Source of the DNA: Collinsella sp. 4_8_47FAA | Lineage (GTDB): Bacteria; Actinomycetota; Coriobacteriia; Coriobacteriales; Coriobacteriaceae | NCBI RefSeq assembly: GCF_000763055.1 | Contig: NZ_KN214136.1 | Span: 90,569-154,568, forward strand | DNA: 64,000 nt | Reading direction: 5' to 3' | Part shown: positions 42,571 to 51,402 of the stretch, one piece after another | Layout of the letters: each line of letters starts with the position of its first letter | How positions within the stretch are numbered: the first letter of the stretch is position 1 | Translations under genes and position numbers: made by a program | The notes under the pieces: model-generated | Seen by the model: the letters and a program-made list of their open reading frames with translations, nothing else | Told to the model about the DNA's origin: nothing | Databases searched by the model: none

Positions 42571-43590
42571 ATGGTTATGGGGTTGGCCATGCTCGATAAA
42601 GGCAAACATTTTCCGCAGTCCTATGCAAGGATGCTATTCTCGGCCGTTGGAATTCATCAAGATGGACAGCTGCTTATAACAATTGATCCTTGGGATGAAC
42701 GCCGTGCGCGTGAGCTTATGCAGGAAGAGCTCATGCTTCGTCTTTACAACCACGTGTATGCGGATCCGGTCTATTGGAATAATCTTGGGGTTGAAGATCG
42801 CATCTTTCAGCTGGCATCCGCTATTGCGGTCGTTGAACCGGATGCTGTGTTTTGCGGATCGACAGCAGCGCTGCTCTACGGCATCGGCTCGGCGTATACG
42901 CTTCTGGATAAAGTGCAAGTACTGCTGCCACGGTCTACAAGGCGTGATACGTATGAGTTCGTTGAATACAAGCGCTGGCGGGTGGGCGAAGTGTGGCGGC
43001 TCGGTCTGTTTACGCTGACGGATCCGTATCGAACGGTTGTTGATATCGCTCGAACGAGCGCCTTTCGTTATGCGCTGGGCTATGTCGATGGCTTGGCCCG
43101 TGAGTACGATGTCGAACGCGAAGAGCTGCGGGCATATGCGCAGGCAAATTGCCGAGGGTTGCATGGCATCGCGCGTGCTTTTGACGTTTTTGAGCATATG
43201 GACGGCAGGTCAGACAATGGCGGCGAGTCCGAGGCGAGAGCAGCGATGATTCTCGCTGGGGTTGCCGCGCCTGAGCTTCAAGTTGAGATAACGCGACCGG
43301 GAAACGCTGGCTATTATCTAGCAGATTATGGCTGGCAGATGCCAGGCGGCTCATGGACGCTGGCAGAGCTGCATGGGCTAGGCAAGTTTGAAGACGAAGC
43401 TCAAAATGATCCAGAGCAGGCGGCGGCAAAAACGTATCGAGCGGCCCTCATGCGCGACGCGAACCTTCGCGCCATGGGCCACAACGTCATTCATTTCAAA
43501 CTCTCGGACACCTATGACGTAGAATCGTTCGGTGCCATGATGCGCGGCTACGGCATTCCGACAACAAAACCCTACGCCGAATCCCGATAG
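42571..43590 (+). CDS. AbiEi-like / DUF559 nuclease-fold protein of unknown role
   Basis: A 339-residue protein. The N-terminal two thirds resemble the large actinobacterial family of AbiEi-type antitoxin-like proteins (YNHVYADPVYW, VFCGSTAALLYGIG). The C-terminal part resembles DUF559/Vsr-type endonuclease folds, with the candidate active-site pattern E..G..K in LAELHGLGKFEDE and then AALMRDANLRAMGHNVIHF. GC at codon positions looks lower than in neighbours, and it lies between inverted repeats next to a tRNA gene, so horizontal gain is likely. No partner toxin is adjacent. The start (42568, 42571 or 42589) is uncertain; no clear ribosome site is visible. Confidence 0.55.
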   Translation: MVMGLAMLDKGKHFPQSYARMLFSAVGIHQDGQLLITIDPWDERRARELMQEELMLRLYNHVYADPVYWNNLGVEDRIFQLASAIAVVEPDAVFCGSTAALLYGIGSAYTLLDKVQVLLPRSTRRDTYEFVEYKRWRVGEVWRLGLFTLTDPYRTVVDIARTSAFRYALGYVDGLAREYDVEREELRAYAQANCRGLHGIARAFDVFEHMDGRSDNGGESEARAAMILAGVAAPELQVEITRPGNAGYYLADYGWQMPGGSWTLAELHGLGKFEDEAQNDPEQAAAKTYRAALMRDANLRAMGHNVIHFKLSDTYDVESFGAMMRGYGIPTTKPYAESR

Positions 43591-43616
43591 CGAAATCGTT
43601 CGCGGTCCACCTTCAA

Positions 43617-43697
43617 TAAGTTGCGGTGAAATACGGACTGTTTTGCGGTTTGACCAGCAAAAACAGTCCGTATTTCACCGCAACTTAGGAGGGGATG
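43617..43697. repeat. palindromic repeat, copy 4 of 4, with GGGGATG flank
   Basis: Palindromic core 43617-43687, with arms TAAGTTGCGGTGAAATACGG and its perfect complement. The right 39 bp (43659-43697) are the exact inverse of 42325-42363. It lies between the convergent AbiEi-like and PIN genes. Confidence 0.9.
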
Positions 43698-43700
43698 GGG

Positions 43701-44177
43701 TTAGTGGCGACCGTGGTGGCGGAGCTTGTCGATGGTGGAGTCGGTGCTTCGGCTGCGGGATTCGGCGGCGCGGTCGCGGGCGTCGGCAGCGGTTTGGCGC
43801 TGGCGGCGGTAATCGATCATGCCTTGGATGATGGGCTTGCCAAAGCTCACGACATCATCGTTGTAGATGGCGGTTCGGGCTGCGAGGAGGCAGTCGGTAA
43901 AGTCCATATGGGTTTTGCCAAAGAGTTTGATGGCAAGGGCGACAACGGTGGGCTCGTCGACCATGACGTCATCGAGCAGCCTTTTCATAGCCGCAGCAAT
44001 CTCAACGCGGGGAACCTTATAGACGTCGCGCAGCGTGACCACGACGCGCGTGATGATTTCGGGGTAGACACGAGCGGTGCGCGTGGCGATGACCTTGGCG
44101 GCGCGCGGGGACAGAACTTCGTCGTCGTCAAGCAGGTAGCGCAGGATGACGGTCTCGTCGATGATGGTGCTACTCAT
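43701..44177 (-). CDS. PIN domain ribonuclease toxin
   Basis: A 158-residue PIN-type protein. The first acidic residue is in IIDETVILRYLLDDD near the N-terminus; others are in MDFTDCLLAARTAI, matching the PIN pattern of three to four acidic residues around a Mg site. Such proteins cleave RNA. The C-terminal 40 residues are basic and rich in Arg and Ser and may be disordered. It overlaps the antitoxin gene upstream by 8 bp, as in toxin-antitoxin operons. Confidence 0.85.
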   Translation of the reverse strand: MSSTIIDETVILRYLLDDDEVLSPRAAKVIATRTARVYPEIITRVVVTLRDVYKVPRVEIAAAMKRLLDDVMVDEPTVVALAIKLFGKTHMDFTDCLLAARTAIYNDDVVSFGKPIIQGMIDYRRQRQTAADARDRAAESRSRSTDSTIDKLRHHGRH

Positions 44178-44493
44178 GGATATCTACTTCCTCGGGACCC
44201 AAAATCGAATCGTCGTTTTCTGTGGCAAGGTACTCAATCCAGGCATTGCGTTCCTCGGCGCGGCGATTGGGGTCACCATATGCTTTGAGCGATCCATAGG
44301 CGGCGGTGCCAACCTTTGAGCGCACGGCGACTGGCTGAAAGGGAAGCTTGCGCATCAAAATGCTCTGCGCGACAAATAGGCGGACAGCCTCGGCGAGCGA
44401 TGTGCCCATGGCGTCGTAGAGATGTTCGGCATGCTGCTTGTCTTCCTCGCGAATGCGCACCTGCAGGATGGCTCTTTTTTGAGTCGATGACAT
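44170..44493 (-). CDS. RelB/DinJ family antitoxin
   Basis: A 107-residue antitoxin with an N-terminal ribbon-helix-helix (AILQVRIREEDKQHAEHLYDAMGTSLAEAVRLFV) and the LPFQP block of DinJ proteins. It should neutralise the PIN protein and repress the operon. The pairing RelB with PIN, rather than RelE/YafQ, is an uncommon mix. The ATG at 44493 follows GGGAGG. Confidence 0.88.
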   Translation of the reverse strand: MSSTQKRAILQVRIREEDKQHAEHLYDAMGTSLAEAVRLFVAQSILMRKLPFQPVAVRSKVGTAAYGSLKAYGDPNRRAEERNAWIEYLATENDDSILGPEEVDIHE

Positions 44494-44505
44494 CACTGGC
44501 CTCCC

Positions 44506-44673
44506 TTAATGAGCGTGCAATATAAATGGTCAAATACAGCATTGGCTAATAATAACCAATCTTATAACCACTACTTTATTGCACTCAAGTTAATGAGCGC
44601 GAAATATATATCAAACGTATTACATTCTTTATAAACGAGCGTGAAATCTCCCTTGGATGTACGTATGTAATAC
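44506..44673 (-). promoter_or_regulatory. TA and hyf upstream region: three phased direct repeats and an inverted repeat
   Basis: Three copies of a TTAATGAGCGYGNAATATA-type site have their GAGCG core at 44511, 44595 and 44637, i.e. 84 and 42 bp apart. A separate inverted repeat, GTATTACAT (44617-44625) and ATGTAATAC (44665-44673), surrounds the third copy. The DNA is AT-rich. It is probably the antitoxin operator region; the far copies reach toward the hydrogenlyase promoter. The remainder of this 430-bp gap holds no gene I can support. Confidence 0.55.
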
Positions 44674-44720
44674 ACTCACCTTTATAGCTATCCGAGAATA
44701 ATTCCAACCTGCCAAAACCT

Positions 44721-44742
44721 CTGCAATACACCCGTATTGCAG
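44721..44742 (+). promoter_or_regulatory. palindrome upstream of the formate hydrogenlyase operon
   Basis: CTGCAATAC (44721-44729) and GTATTGCAG (44734-44742) form a perfect inverted repeat with a 4-nt spacer, 180 bp before the first operon gene. It can be an operator or a hairpin. No sigma-54 minus-24/minus-12 pair is evident, unlike enterobacterial hyc/hyf promoters. Confidence 0.5.
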
Positions 44743-44922
44743 GGCCTATGCTCAAGTTTGCCCCAGGCAACTGCGTATATTTAACCTGTATATCGTTGGA
44801 GGAACTCTATCGAAGCGCCTGTTTCGCCGCATGCGCTCGATACGCCGATGCCGGACCACGGGCGGTCCGGGGTAACGTCGACAGGGTCTCTCCGGCATGG
44901 GATTCAGGAGGGAGTGAACAAC

Positions 44923-45441
44923 ATGGGCAATAAACGAGTCGTGGCTGATTCTTCACGCTGCATTGGGTGCCAAACCTGTATGGCGGCGTGCATCGAGGCA
45001 CACGATATTCCCGGTAACATCGCCGCGCCGCGCCTGCGCGTGACGCGTACGTACGAGATCTCCGCACCGGTGGCTTGCCATCACTGCGAGGATGCCCCGT
45101 GCGCGAAGGCCTGTCCTACGGGCGCCTTGTTCTTTGATCCAAAGAACCATCGCATCGGCGTCAACGAGGACAACTGCATCGGCTGCAAGAGCTGCGTCAT
45201 GGCATGCCCCTTTGGCGCCGTGAGCGTGGCGACCACGCAGGTCCCCGTCTTGATGGGTGACGTGCGAGTGGGTTCGCAGACTAAGAGCTTCGTGCTCAAG
45301 TGCGACCTGTGCGTGGACCGTCCCGGCGGTCCGGCGTGTGCCGAGGCGTGCCCGACCAAGGGCCTCACCCTGGTAGACGAGGAGCGTTTGGCGGAGCTGA
45401 CCGCCGAGCGTGCCCGCGCCACCATCGAAAACGAGGCGTAA
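44923..45441 (+). CDS. 4Fe-4S electron carrier protein (HycB/HydN-like)
   Basis: A 172-residue ferredoxin-type protein with four 4Fe-4S cluster motifs: CIGCQTCMAACIEAH, CHHCEDAPCAKACP, CIGCKSCVMACPFGA and CDLCVDRPGGPACAEACP. It links formate dehydrogenase to the hydrogenase. The ATG at 44923 has an AGGAGGGAG site. It is the first gene of the operon, 74 bp before fdhF. Confidence 0.9.
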   Translation: MGNKRVVADSSRCIGCQTCMAACIEAHDIPGNIAAPRLRVTRTYEISAPVACHHCEDAPCAKACPTGALFFDPKNHRIGVNEDNCIGCKSCVMACPFGAVSVATTQVPVLMGDVRVGSQTKSFVLKCDLCVDRPGGPACAEACPTKGLTLVDEERLAELTAERARATIENEA

Positions 45442-45515
45442 GCGTCGGGCGACAGGCCCAATGATTGTCAAATAAGTACCGAGCATTCGGTAGCAGAGAA
45501 AGGAAGGAGGGTGTC

Positions 45516-47738
45516 ATGGAGAAGCATAAAGTGATCTGCCCGTACTGCGGCGCCGGTTGCCAGTTTAACCTCTTGGTCCAAAACGGCCAGGTCGTGGGTA
45601 CCGAACCGCTCAACGGCATCACCAACCAGAGCGAGCTGTGCCTTAAGGGCATGAGCGGCTATGACTTCATCAACGACACCAAGATCTTGACTCCTCGCGT
45701 ACTGCACCCGATGATCCGCCGCACCAAGGGCGCGGATCTTGAGCGCGTAAGCTGGGACGAGGCACTGGATTTCACCGCATCTAAGATGCAGGCCATAATT
45801 GACGAATATGGTCCTAACGCTGTCATGACCACCGGCTCTTCGCGAGGCGGCGGCAATGAGGCGAACTACGTCATGCAGAAGTTTACGCGTGCGTGCATCG
45901 GCACCCACAGCGTGGACAACTGCGCCCGTACTTGACACGGCCCTACTGTCCTCGGTCTGATGGACACGGTTGGTTCAGGTTGCATGTCATGCTCCATCCC
46001 CGGTATGGAGGATGCGGGCTGCATTTTCCTCTTCGGCTATAACCCTGCCGATTCGCACCCCATCGTCGCAAGGCGTATCGTGCGAGCCAAAGAAAAGGGT
46101 TGCAAGATCATCGTCGCCGATCCGCGCCATATCGAAACCGCGCGTATCGCCGATCTCTACCTTCCGATCAAGAACGGTTGCAACGTCGCGTTCCTCAACG
46201 CCTTTGCCAACTGCTTGGTCAACGATGGCCTTTACGACAAGGAATTCGTCGCCGAGCACACGAACGGCTTTGACGAGTGGTGGGAGACCATCAAGAACTA
46301 CACTCCCGAATCCGTACAGGACATCACGGGTGTCGAGCCCGCGTTGATCCACCAAGCTGCCGAGATGTACGCCACGGCGAAGCCCTCTGCCATCATTGGC
46401 TGGGGCATGGGCGTATGCCAGCAGAAGCAGAACCTGAAGACGGTGCACACCATCGCCTCCATCGCCTGCGTTGCCGGCCAGATCGGCAAACCCAATTCCG
46501 GCCTCGCGCCCGTGCGCGGTCAGAACAACGTCCAGGGCTCCTGCGATATGGGCATGCTGCCCAACCTGTACCCTGGCTACCAGAAAGTCACCGACCCGGC
46601 TGTGCGTGCCAAGTTTGCCAAGGCTTGGGGCGTGCCCGAGGAAAAGCTCCCGCTCGAGGAGGGCTACAAGCTCACCGACCTGGGCCACCTGGTCGACGAG
46701 GGCAAGGTGCACTGCTTCTACAACTACGGCGAGGACCCGGTGCAGACCGAGCCCGATTCGGCCGGTATGCGCAAGACGCTCTCCGAGCTGGATCTGTTCA
46801 TTTGCCAGGACATCTTTATGACGCAGACGACCATGCTCGCCGACGTCATCCTGCCCGCTACCTCTTGGGGCGAGCACGAGGGTGTCTTTACCGCATCCGA
46901 CCGTAGCTTCCAGCACTTTGACGCGGCCGTTCCGCCCAAGGGCGAGTGCCGTCACGACTGGGAGATCTTCGCGGACCTGTCTACGCGTATGGGTTACCCC
47001 ATGCACTACGACAACACCGAGCAGATCTGGAACGAGTGCATCAGCCTGTGCCCCAACTTTGTGGGCGCAACCTACGAGAAGATGGCTCCCGAGGGCGGCT
47101 ACGCCCAGTGGCCTGTCAAGAGCACCGATGTGAACGACCACGGTACGCCCGACATGTTCGCTGGTGGCAAGTTCACCACCAAGGACGGTCGCGCCAACCT
47201 GATGGCGCACGACTGGGAGGCGCCCTCCGAGCTTCCCGATGATGAGTACCCGCTCATCCTGTGCACCGTCCGCGAGGTCGGCCACTACAGCTGCCGCTCG
47301 ATGACCGGCAACTGCAAGACGCTGGCACTGCTTGCCGACGAGCCCGGCTTTGTCCGCATGAATCCCGCGGACGCCCAGGCGCGCGGCATCAAGAACGGCG
47401 ACATCGTCTCGATTCACAGCCGCCGCGGTCAGGTATACAGCCGCGCCGACGTGAGCGACCGTATCAACAAGGGCACGGTCTATATGACCTACCAGTGGTG
47501 GATCGGCAAGTGCAACGAGCTGACCATTCACAAGGTCGACCCGGTCTCGCACACGCCCGAGGACAAGTTCTCCGCCTGCCAGGTCGACGCTATCGCCGAC
47601 CAGGTCTGGGCCGAGGGCGAGGTCGAGCGTCAGTACACCGAGCTCAAGCAGGCTCTGGTAGACGCCGCCGCTCCCCAGGACGTTGAGCCCGGCGCCGCCA
47701 AGTTCGATGACGAGACGCACGTGAACCAAATCGTGTAG
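45516..47738 (+). CDS. fdhF: selenocysteine-containing formate dehydrogenase H
   Basis: A 740-residue molybdenum enzyme oxidising formate to CO2. The N-terminal 4Fe-4S motif is CPYCGAGC (Cys8, Cys11, Cys15). The in-frame TGA at 45933-45935 encodes Sec140 in ARTUHGP (U = Sec), the same residue number as in E. coli FDH-H, coordinating Mo. Downstream regions include NNVQGSCDMGMLP, the cofactor-binding loops ADVILPATSWGEHEG and the C-terminal RSMTGNC segment. A SECIS-like hairpin follows the TGA. The ATG at 45516 follows AGGAAGGAGG. A hairpin separates it from hyfA. Confidence 0.97.
45936..45966 (+). promoter_or_regulatory. SECIS-like hairpin in fdhF
   Basis: Directly after the UGA, TGTCC (45947-45951) can pair with GGACA (45962-45966), exposing GGTC in the loop (TCGGTCTGAT). 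The position 11 nt after the UGA and the GGUC loop match the bacterial SelB-binding hairpin of fdhF. Confidence 0.75.
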
Positions 47739-47759
47739 TCCCGTTCTCGTTGGCTTTTT

Positions 47760-47802
47760 GGGCCGGGCGTCCCGTACGTTCGGGAGCCCGGCCCGTTATT
47801 TT
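47760..47802 (+). terminator. strong hairpin between fdhF and hyfA
   Basis: GGGCCGGGC (47760-47768) pairs with GCCCGGCCC (47786-47794), and the inner TCCCG with CGGGA extends the stem. GTTATTTT follows. It looks like a leaky terminator or attenuator inside the operon, so fdhF and the Fe-S protein could be made in excess of the hydrogenase. Confidence 0.65.
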
Positions 47803-47816
47803 GAAAGGAAGTGGGG

Positions 47817-48434
47817 ATGAACCGCTTCATCGACATCAACCCGGAGAGGTGCATCGGCTGCGGAACATGCCAGTCCGCCTGTGCCGACGCCCACCGGATG
47901 CAGGGTCTTCAGGATACGCCGCGCTTGGCGCTCGTGAAGACCGGCGGTATTTCGGCCGCCCTTGCCTGCCACCATTGCGAGGGTGCCCCCTGCGCCGAGG
48001 TCTGCCCGGTGAATGCCATCGAGCACGATGGCGACCGCATCCACGTCAAGGAGCAGGAGTGCATCGGGTGCAGGCTGTGCGCCATCGCGTGCCCCTTCGG
48101 AGCCATCCATCCCGATGGCACGTCTATCGCCGGTGTCGCAGGCATGTGCGACCCGACGCCTTCGTATCCTAAGTCCCTGAGCAGCCTGCTTACGTGGGCT
48201 CCCGGCCAGTACACCTGCGCTGTCAAGTGCGACCTGTGCGCCTTCGATCCGGACGGCCCGCATTGTGTGGCGGCGTGCCCCACCAAGGCGCTGACCGTCA
48301 TGGGCGGCGCGGCCGATCGCGAGCTCGACGAGGCCAAGCGCCTGCGCTCGATCGAAAACGGTCCAGTCGTCGACGTTACCGCTGTGGCCCAGGGCCTGTC
48401 CGAGAAAGCAGAAGGGAGCGTAAACAATGGATAG
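47817..48434 (+). CDS. hyfA: hydrogenase-4 component A, 4Fe-4S protein
   Basis: A 205-residue four-cluster ferredoxin: CIGCGTCQSACADAH, CHHCEGAPCAEVCP, CIGCRLCAIACPFGA and CDLCAFDPDGPHCVAACP. It passes electrons between formate dehydrogenase and the hydrogenase module. The ATG at 47817 follows GAAAGGAAG. It overlaps hyfB by 8 bp. It resembles the first carrier of the operon, so there are two similar electron carriers. Confidence 0.92.
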   Translation: MNRFIDINPERCIGCGTCQSACADAHRMQGLQDTPRLALVKTGGISAALACHHCEGAPCAEVCPVNAIEHDGDRIHVKEQECIGCRLCAIACPFGAIHPDGTSIAGVAGMCDPTPSYPKSLSSLLTWAPGQYTCAVKCDLCAFDPDGPHCVAACPTKALTVMGGAADRELDEAKRLRSIENGPVVDVTAVAQGLSEKAEGSVNNG

Positions 48435-50445
48435 CATGACGCTGTTTATCGCATCGCTTGCCGTCTCGTGCATCGGTGCGCTCGCCTCGGTTCTGCTGAT
48501 CAAGGCCGATAACGCCGCCAAGACCGCCGGCTGCCTGATCGGCGCCGTCGCGGCCGTGCTGTCGTTCATCGCGGGCCTCGAGGCCGTGCTTGGCGACGTT
48601 TCGTCCCTCAACACGGTCTTCTTTTTCCCGTTCGCCCGTCTCGAGCTCTTGCTCAACGGCCTTGCGGGCCTGATCGTGGTCCTCATCTCAATCCTCGCCT
48701 TTGCGGGCTTTATCTACGGTCTGTCCTACTTCGATGAGTACCCGGGCAAGGTCGGGCGCGCCGGTTTCTTCATGAACACCTTCGTCGCCTCGATGATGCT
48801 CGTCATCACCGCCGACAACGTGTTCTGGTTCCTGGTCGCCTTTGAGCTCATGTCCCTTACGAGCTACTTCCTTGTCGTTATCGAGGAGAACAAGAACTCC
48901 ATTAGGGGCGGTTGGCTCTACTTCGTCATCGCGCACGTGGGCTTTGTCCTTATCATGGCGAGCTTCCTGCTCATGACCAACGGCGTGGGCGGTTCCTTCA
49001 GCTTCAGTGATTTCCGTACGCATGACTTTGGACCCGCCGTCTCCTCCGCGTGCTTCGTCCTCGCGTTCTTCGGATTCGGCGCAAAGGCCGGTATCATCCC
49101 GCTGCACTCCTGGCTGCCCCAGGCGCACCCCGAGGCGCCGTCCAACGTGTCCGCCCTCATGTCCGGCGGCATGATCAAGATCGGCATCCTGGGAATCCTC
49201 AAGGTCGGTCTCGACCTGCTCGCGGGTTCGGGCGTCCAGCTCTGGTGGGGCCTCATGGTCCTGGTCTTCGGATCCATCTCGTCGGTCCTGGGCGTCGTCT
49301 ACGCCCTCCACGAGCACGACATTAAGCGCCTGCTGGCCTACCACTCCGTCGAGAACATCGGCATCATCTTGCTCGGTGTCGGCGCGTCCATGACGGCGCA
49401 CGCCCTGGGCAACGACGTCATCGCGACGATCGCGCTCATGGCCGCCCTCTACCACACGCTCAACCACGCCATGTTCAAGGGCGAGCTGTTCCTCGGCGCG
49501 GGCTCCCTGCTCTATGCCACGGGTACGCGCAACATGGAGAAGATGGGCGGCCTGTTCCGCCGTATGCCGGTCACGGCCGTCTGCTTCCTCATCGGTGCCC
49601 TTGCCATCTCGGCTATCCCGCCGCTCAACGGCTTCGTTTCCGAGTGGTTCACCTACCAGTCCCTGTTCAACATCTCGACGCTCTCCAACCCGGTCGTCAT
49701 GGTGTTCGCCGTCGCCTCCGCGGCCGCCCTCGCCATCACCGGTGCCCTGGCCGTCACGTGCTTCGTGAAGGCCTACGGCGTCTCGTTCGCGAGCAGCCCT
49801 CGTTCCCAGGAGGCCGCGAACGCCAAGGAGTCCCCGGCTCCGATGTTGTTCTCGCAGATGCTCCTCGCGGCCATCTGCGTGGTGCTGGGAATCGGCTCTC
49901 CCGTCATCGCCCCGGTTCTGGGCGACGTCGCCCAGAGCGTGCTTGCCGGCTCTGCCATCACAGCCACCTCGGGCGTGTCTCTGGTGAACGAGATTTCCGG
50001 TGCCGCCACCTCCACCCCCGCGATCGCCATCGCGCTCGTGGTCCTCACCGGCCTCGCGTTCGTGTTGAGGTCCTGCCTCGGCACCAAGGCCCCCGCTAAG
50101 AAGACCGACCCTTGGGCGTGCGGCTACGAGCCCAACGAGCACATGCCCGTCGTCGCCACGAGCTTCGCGTCAGACGTAGAGCTCTTCATGGGCCCGCTCT
50201 ACACCCTGCGCGAGGTATGCACCAAGATCTGCTGGTCCATCGCGCACGTGTTCCAGAAGCTCACCGGTGTCGCCCAGGGCGTTGAGCCCCTGCCCGACCG
50301 CTTCCTGGTCGATGCACCGAGCGAGGGTGCCGATAAGCTGGCCGGCCTCGCCTCCAAGATCGAGGGCGGCAACTACTCCGTATACATCTGCTACATCGTC
50401 GCGGCGCTCGTGGTCTTCCTCGTGCTCGCCGTGGTCATGGTCTAG
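48427..50445 (+). CDS. hyfB: hydrogenase-4 component B, NuoL-type proton channel subunit
   Basis: A 672-residue antiporter-like membrane protein with about 16 hydrophobic segments. Conserved: WFLVAFELMSLTSYFLV (Glu in helix 5 position), KAGIIPLHSWLPQAHPEAPSNVSALMSG (lysine of the proton channel) and the AISAIPPLNGF block. Part of the ion-pumping membrane arm of the group 4 hydrogenase. Confidence 0.93.
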   Translation: MDSMTLFIASLAVSCIGALASVLLIKADNAAKTAGCLIGAVAAVLSFIAGLEAVLGDVSSLNTVFFFPFARLELLLNGLAGLIVVLISILAFAGFIYGLSYFDEYPGKVGRAGFFMNTFVASMMLVITADNVFWFLVAFELMSLTSYFLVVIEENKNSIRGGWLYFVIAHVGFVLIMASFLLMTNGVGGSFSFSDFRTHDFGPAVSSACFVLAFFGFGAKAGIIPLHSWLPQAHPEAPSNVSALMSGGMIKIGILGILKVGLDLLAGSGVQLWWGLMVLVFGSISSVLGVVYALHEHDIKRLLAYHSVENIGIILLGVGASMTAHALGNDVIATIALMAALYHTLNHAMFKGELFLGAGSLLYATGTRNMEKMGGLFRRMPVTAVCFLIGALAISAIPPLNGFVSEWFTYQSLFNISTLSNPVVMVFAVASAAALAITGALAVTCFVKAYGVSFASSPRSQEAANAKESPAPMLFSQMLLAAICVVLGIGSPVIAPVLGDVAQSVLAGSAITATSGVSLVNEISGAATSTPAIAIALVVLTGLAFVLRSCLGTKAPAKKTDPWACGYEPNEHMPVVATSFASDVELFMGPLYTLREVCTKICWSIAHVFQKLTGVAQGVEPLPDRFLVDAPSEGADKLAGLASKIEGGNYSVYICYIVAALVVFLVLAVVMV

Positions 50446-50462
50446 AGAGAGGAGAGGATATT

Positions 50463-51386
50463 ATGAACATCGTTCTTGCGATAGCGCAGGGCCTCGTGGT
50501 CATGCTGGTCGCGCCCTTCTTCTCCGGCCTCGCCCGTGTGATTCGCGCGAAGATGCACAATCGCCGCGGTCCGTCCATCCTTCAGGATTACCGGGACCTC
50601 GCGAAGCTCATGGCGCGTCCCGAGTCCGTGAGTTCCGACTCGAGCTTCGTGCTGCGCATCATGCCGCCGCTGTTCCTCGCGGTGTCGTTCATGCTCGCCA
50701 TGGGCCTGCCCATGTTCACGCTCGAGAGCCCCATGCCCGTCTTTGGTGACGCCATCACCATCATGTACGCGCTCGCGCTGTCCCGCTTCTTCTTCGCGCT
50801 GTCCGGCGTGGATTCCTCCAACGCCTACGCGGGCTTCGGCGGTATCCGCGAGCTCCTCATGAGCGTGCTCATCGAGCCGTCCATGCTCATCGCGCTGTTT
50901 ACCGTCGCCATCGTGTGCGGCTCCACGGACATTGCGACCATGGGTCAGCACGTCGTTACGGGCAACGTCTCGAGCGTCGTCGCCGTCATCCTCGCCGGCG
51001 TCGCCTTCGCGGCCGCCTGCTATATGGAGCTCGGCAAGCTTCCGTTCGATCAGGCCGAAGCCGAGCAGGAGCTCCAGGAGGGCCCGCTCGCCGAGCTCTC
51101 CGGCCCGTCCCTGGCCATGATGAAGCTCGCCATGGGCATGAAGCAGGTCGTGGTCGTCGCTTGGTTCACCTCCATCTTCATCCCCTGGGGAGAGCCCGCG
51201 ACCATCGGCGTCACCGCTCTCGTGGGCGCCGTCGTCTTCCTTGTCAAGTGCCTGGTCGATTTCGTTGTCTGCGGCGTGCTCGAGAACTCCGTTTCCCGTT
51301 CGCGCTTCAAGGTGCTCGGTAACCAGACCTGGGCCGTCGTCGGCATCGCGGTCCTCGCGTTCGTCTTCGTCGTCGTAGGCGTGTAG
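50463..51386 (+). CDS. hyfC: hydrogenase-4 component C, NuoH-type subunit
   Basis: A 307-residue NuoH/HycD-family membrane protein with eight or so helices. The loop GPSILQDYRDLAKLM and the KLPFDQAEAEQELQEGP acidic segment are family marks; the latter faces the hydrogenase module. Spacing to hyfB is 17 bp. Confidence 0.93.
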   Translation: MNIVLAIAQGLVVMLVAPFFSGLARVIRAKMHNRRGPSILQDYRDLAKLMARPESVSSDSSFVLRIMPPLFLAVSFMLAMGLPMFTLESPMPVFGDAITIMYALALSRFFFALSGVDSSNAYAGFGGIRELLMSVLIEPSMLIALFTVAIVCGSTDIATMGQHVVTGNVSSVVAVILAGVAFAAACYMELGKLPFDQAEAEQELQEGPLAELSGPSLAMMKLAMGMKQVVVVAWFTSIFIPWGEPATIGVTALVGAVVFLVKCLVDFVVCGVLENSVSRSRFKVLGNQTWAVVGIAVLAFVFVVVGV

Positions 51387-51402
51387 GGAGAAGGGAGAAA
51401 CT

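Noticed and set aside
44748..44933. 61-codon frame overlapping the first hydrogenlyase gene
   Set aside because: It overlaps the well-placed start at 44923 in another frame and has no ribosome site.
45987..47729. 580-residue antisense frame under fdhF
   Set aside because: A shadow of high-GC codon usage; no ribosome site or known domain, while the sense frame is a clear formate dehydrogenase.
48688..50142. 484-residue antisense frame under hyfB
   Set aside because: Very charged, repetitive composition typical of the complement of hydrophobic membrane-protein codons.
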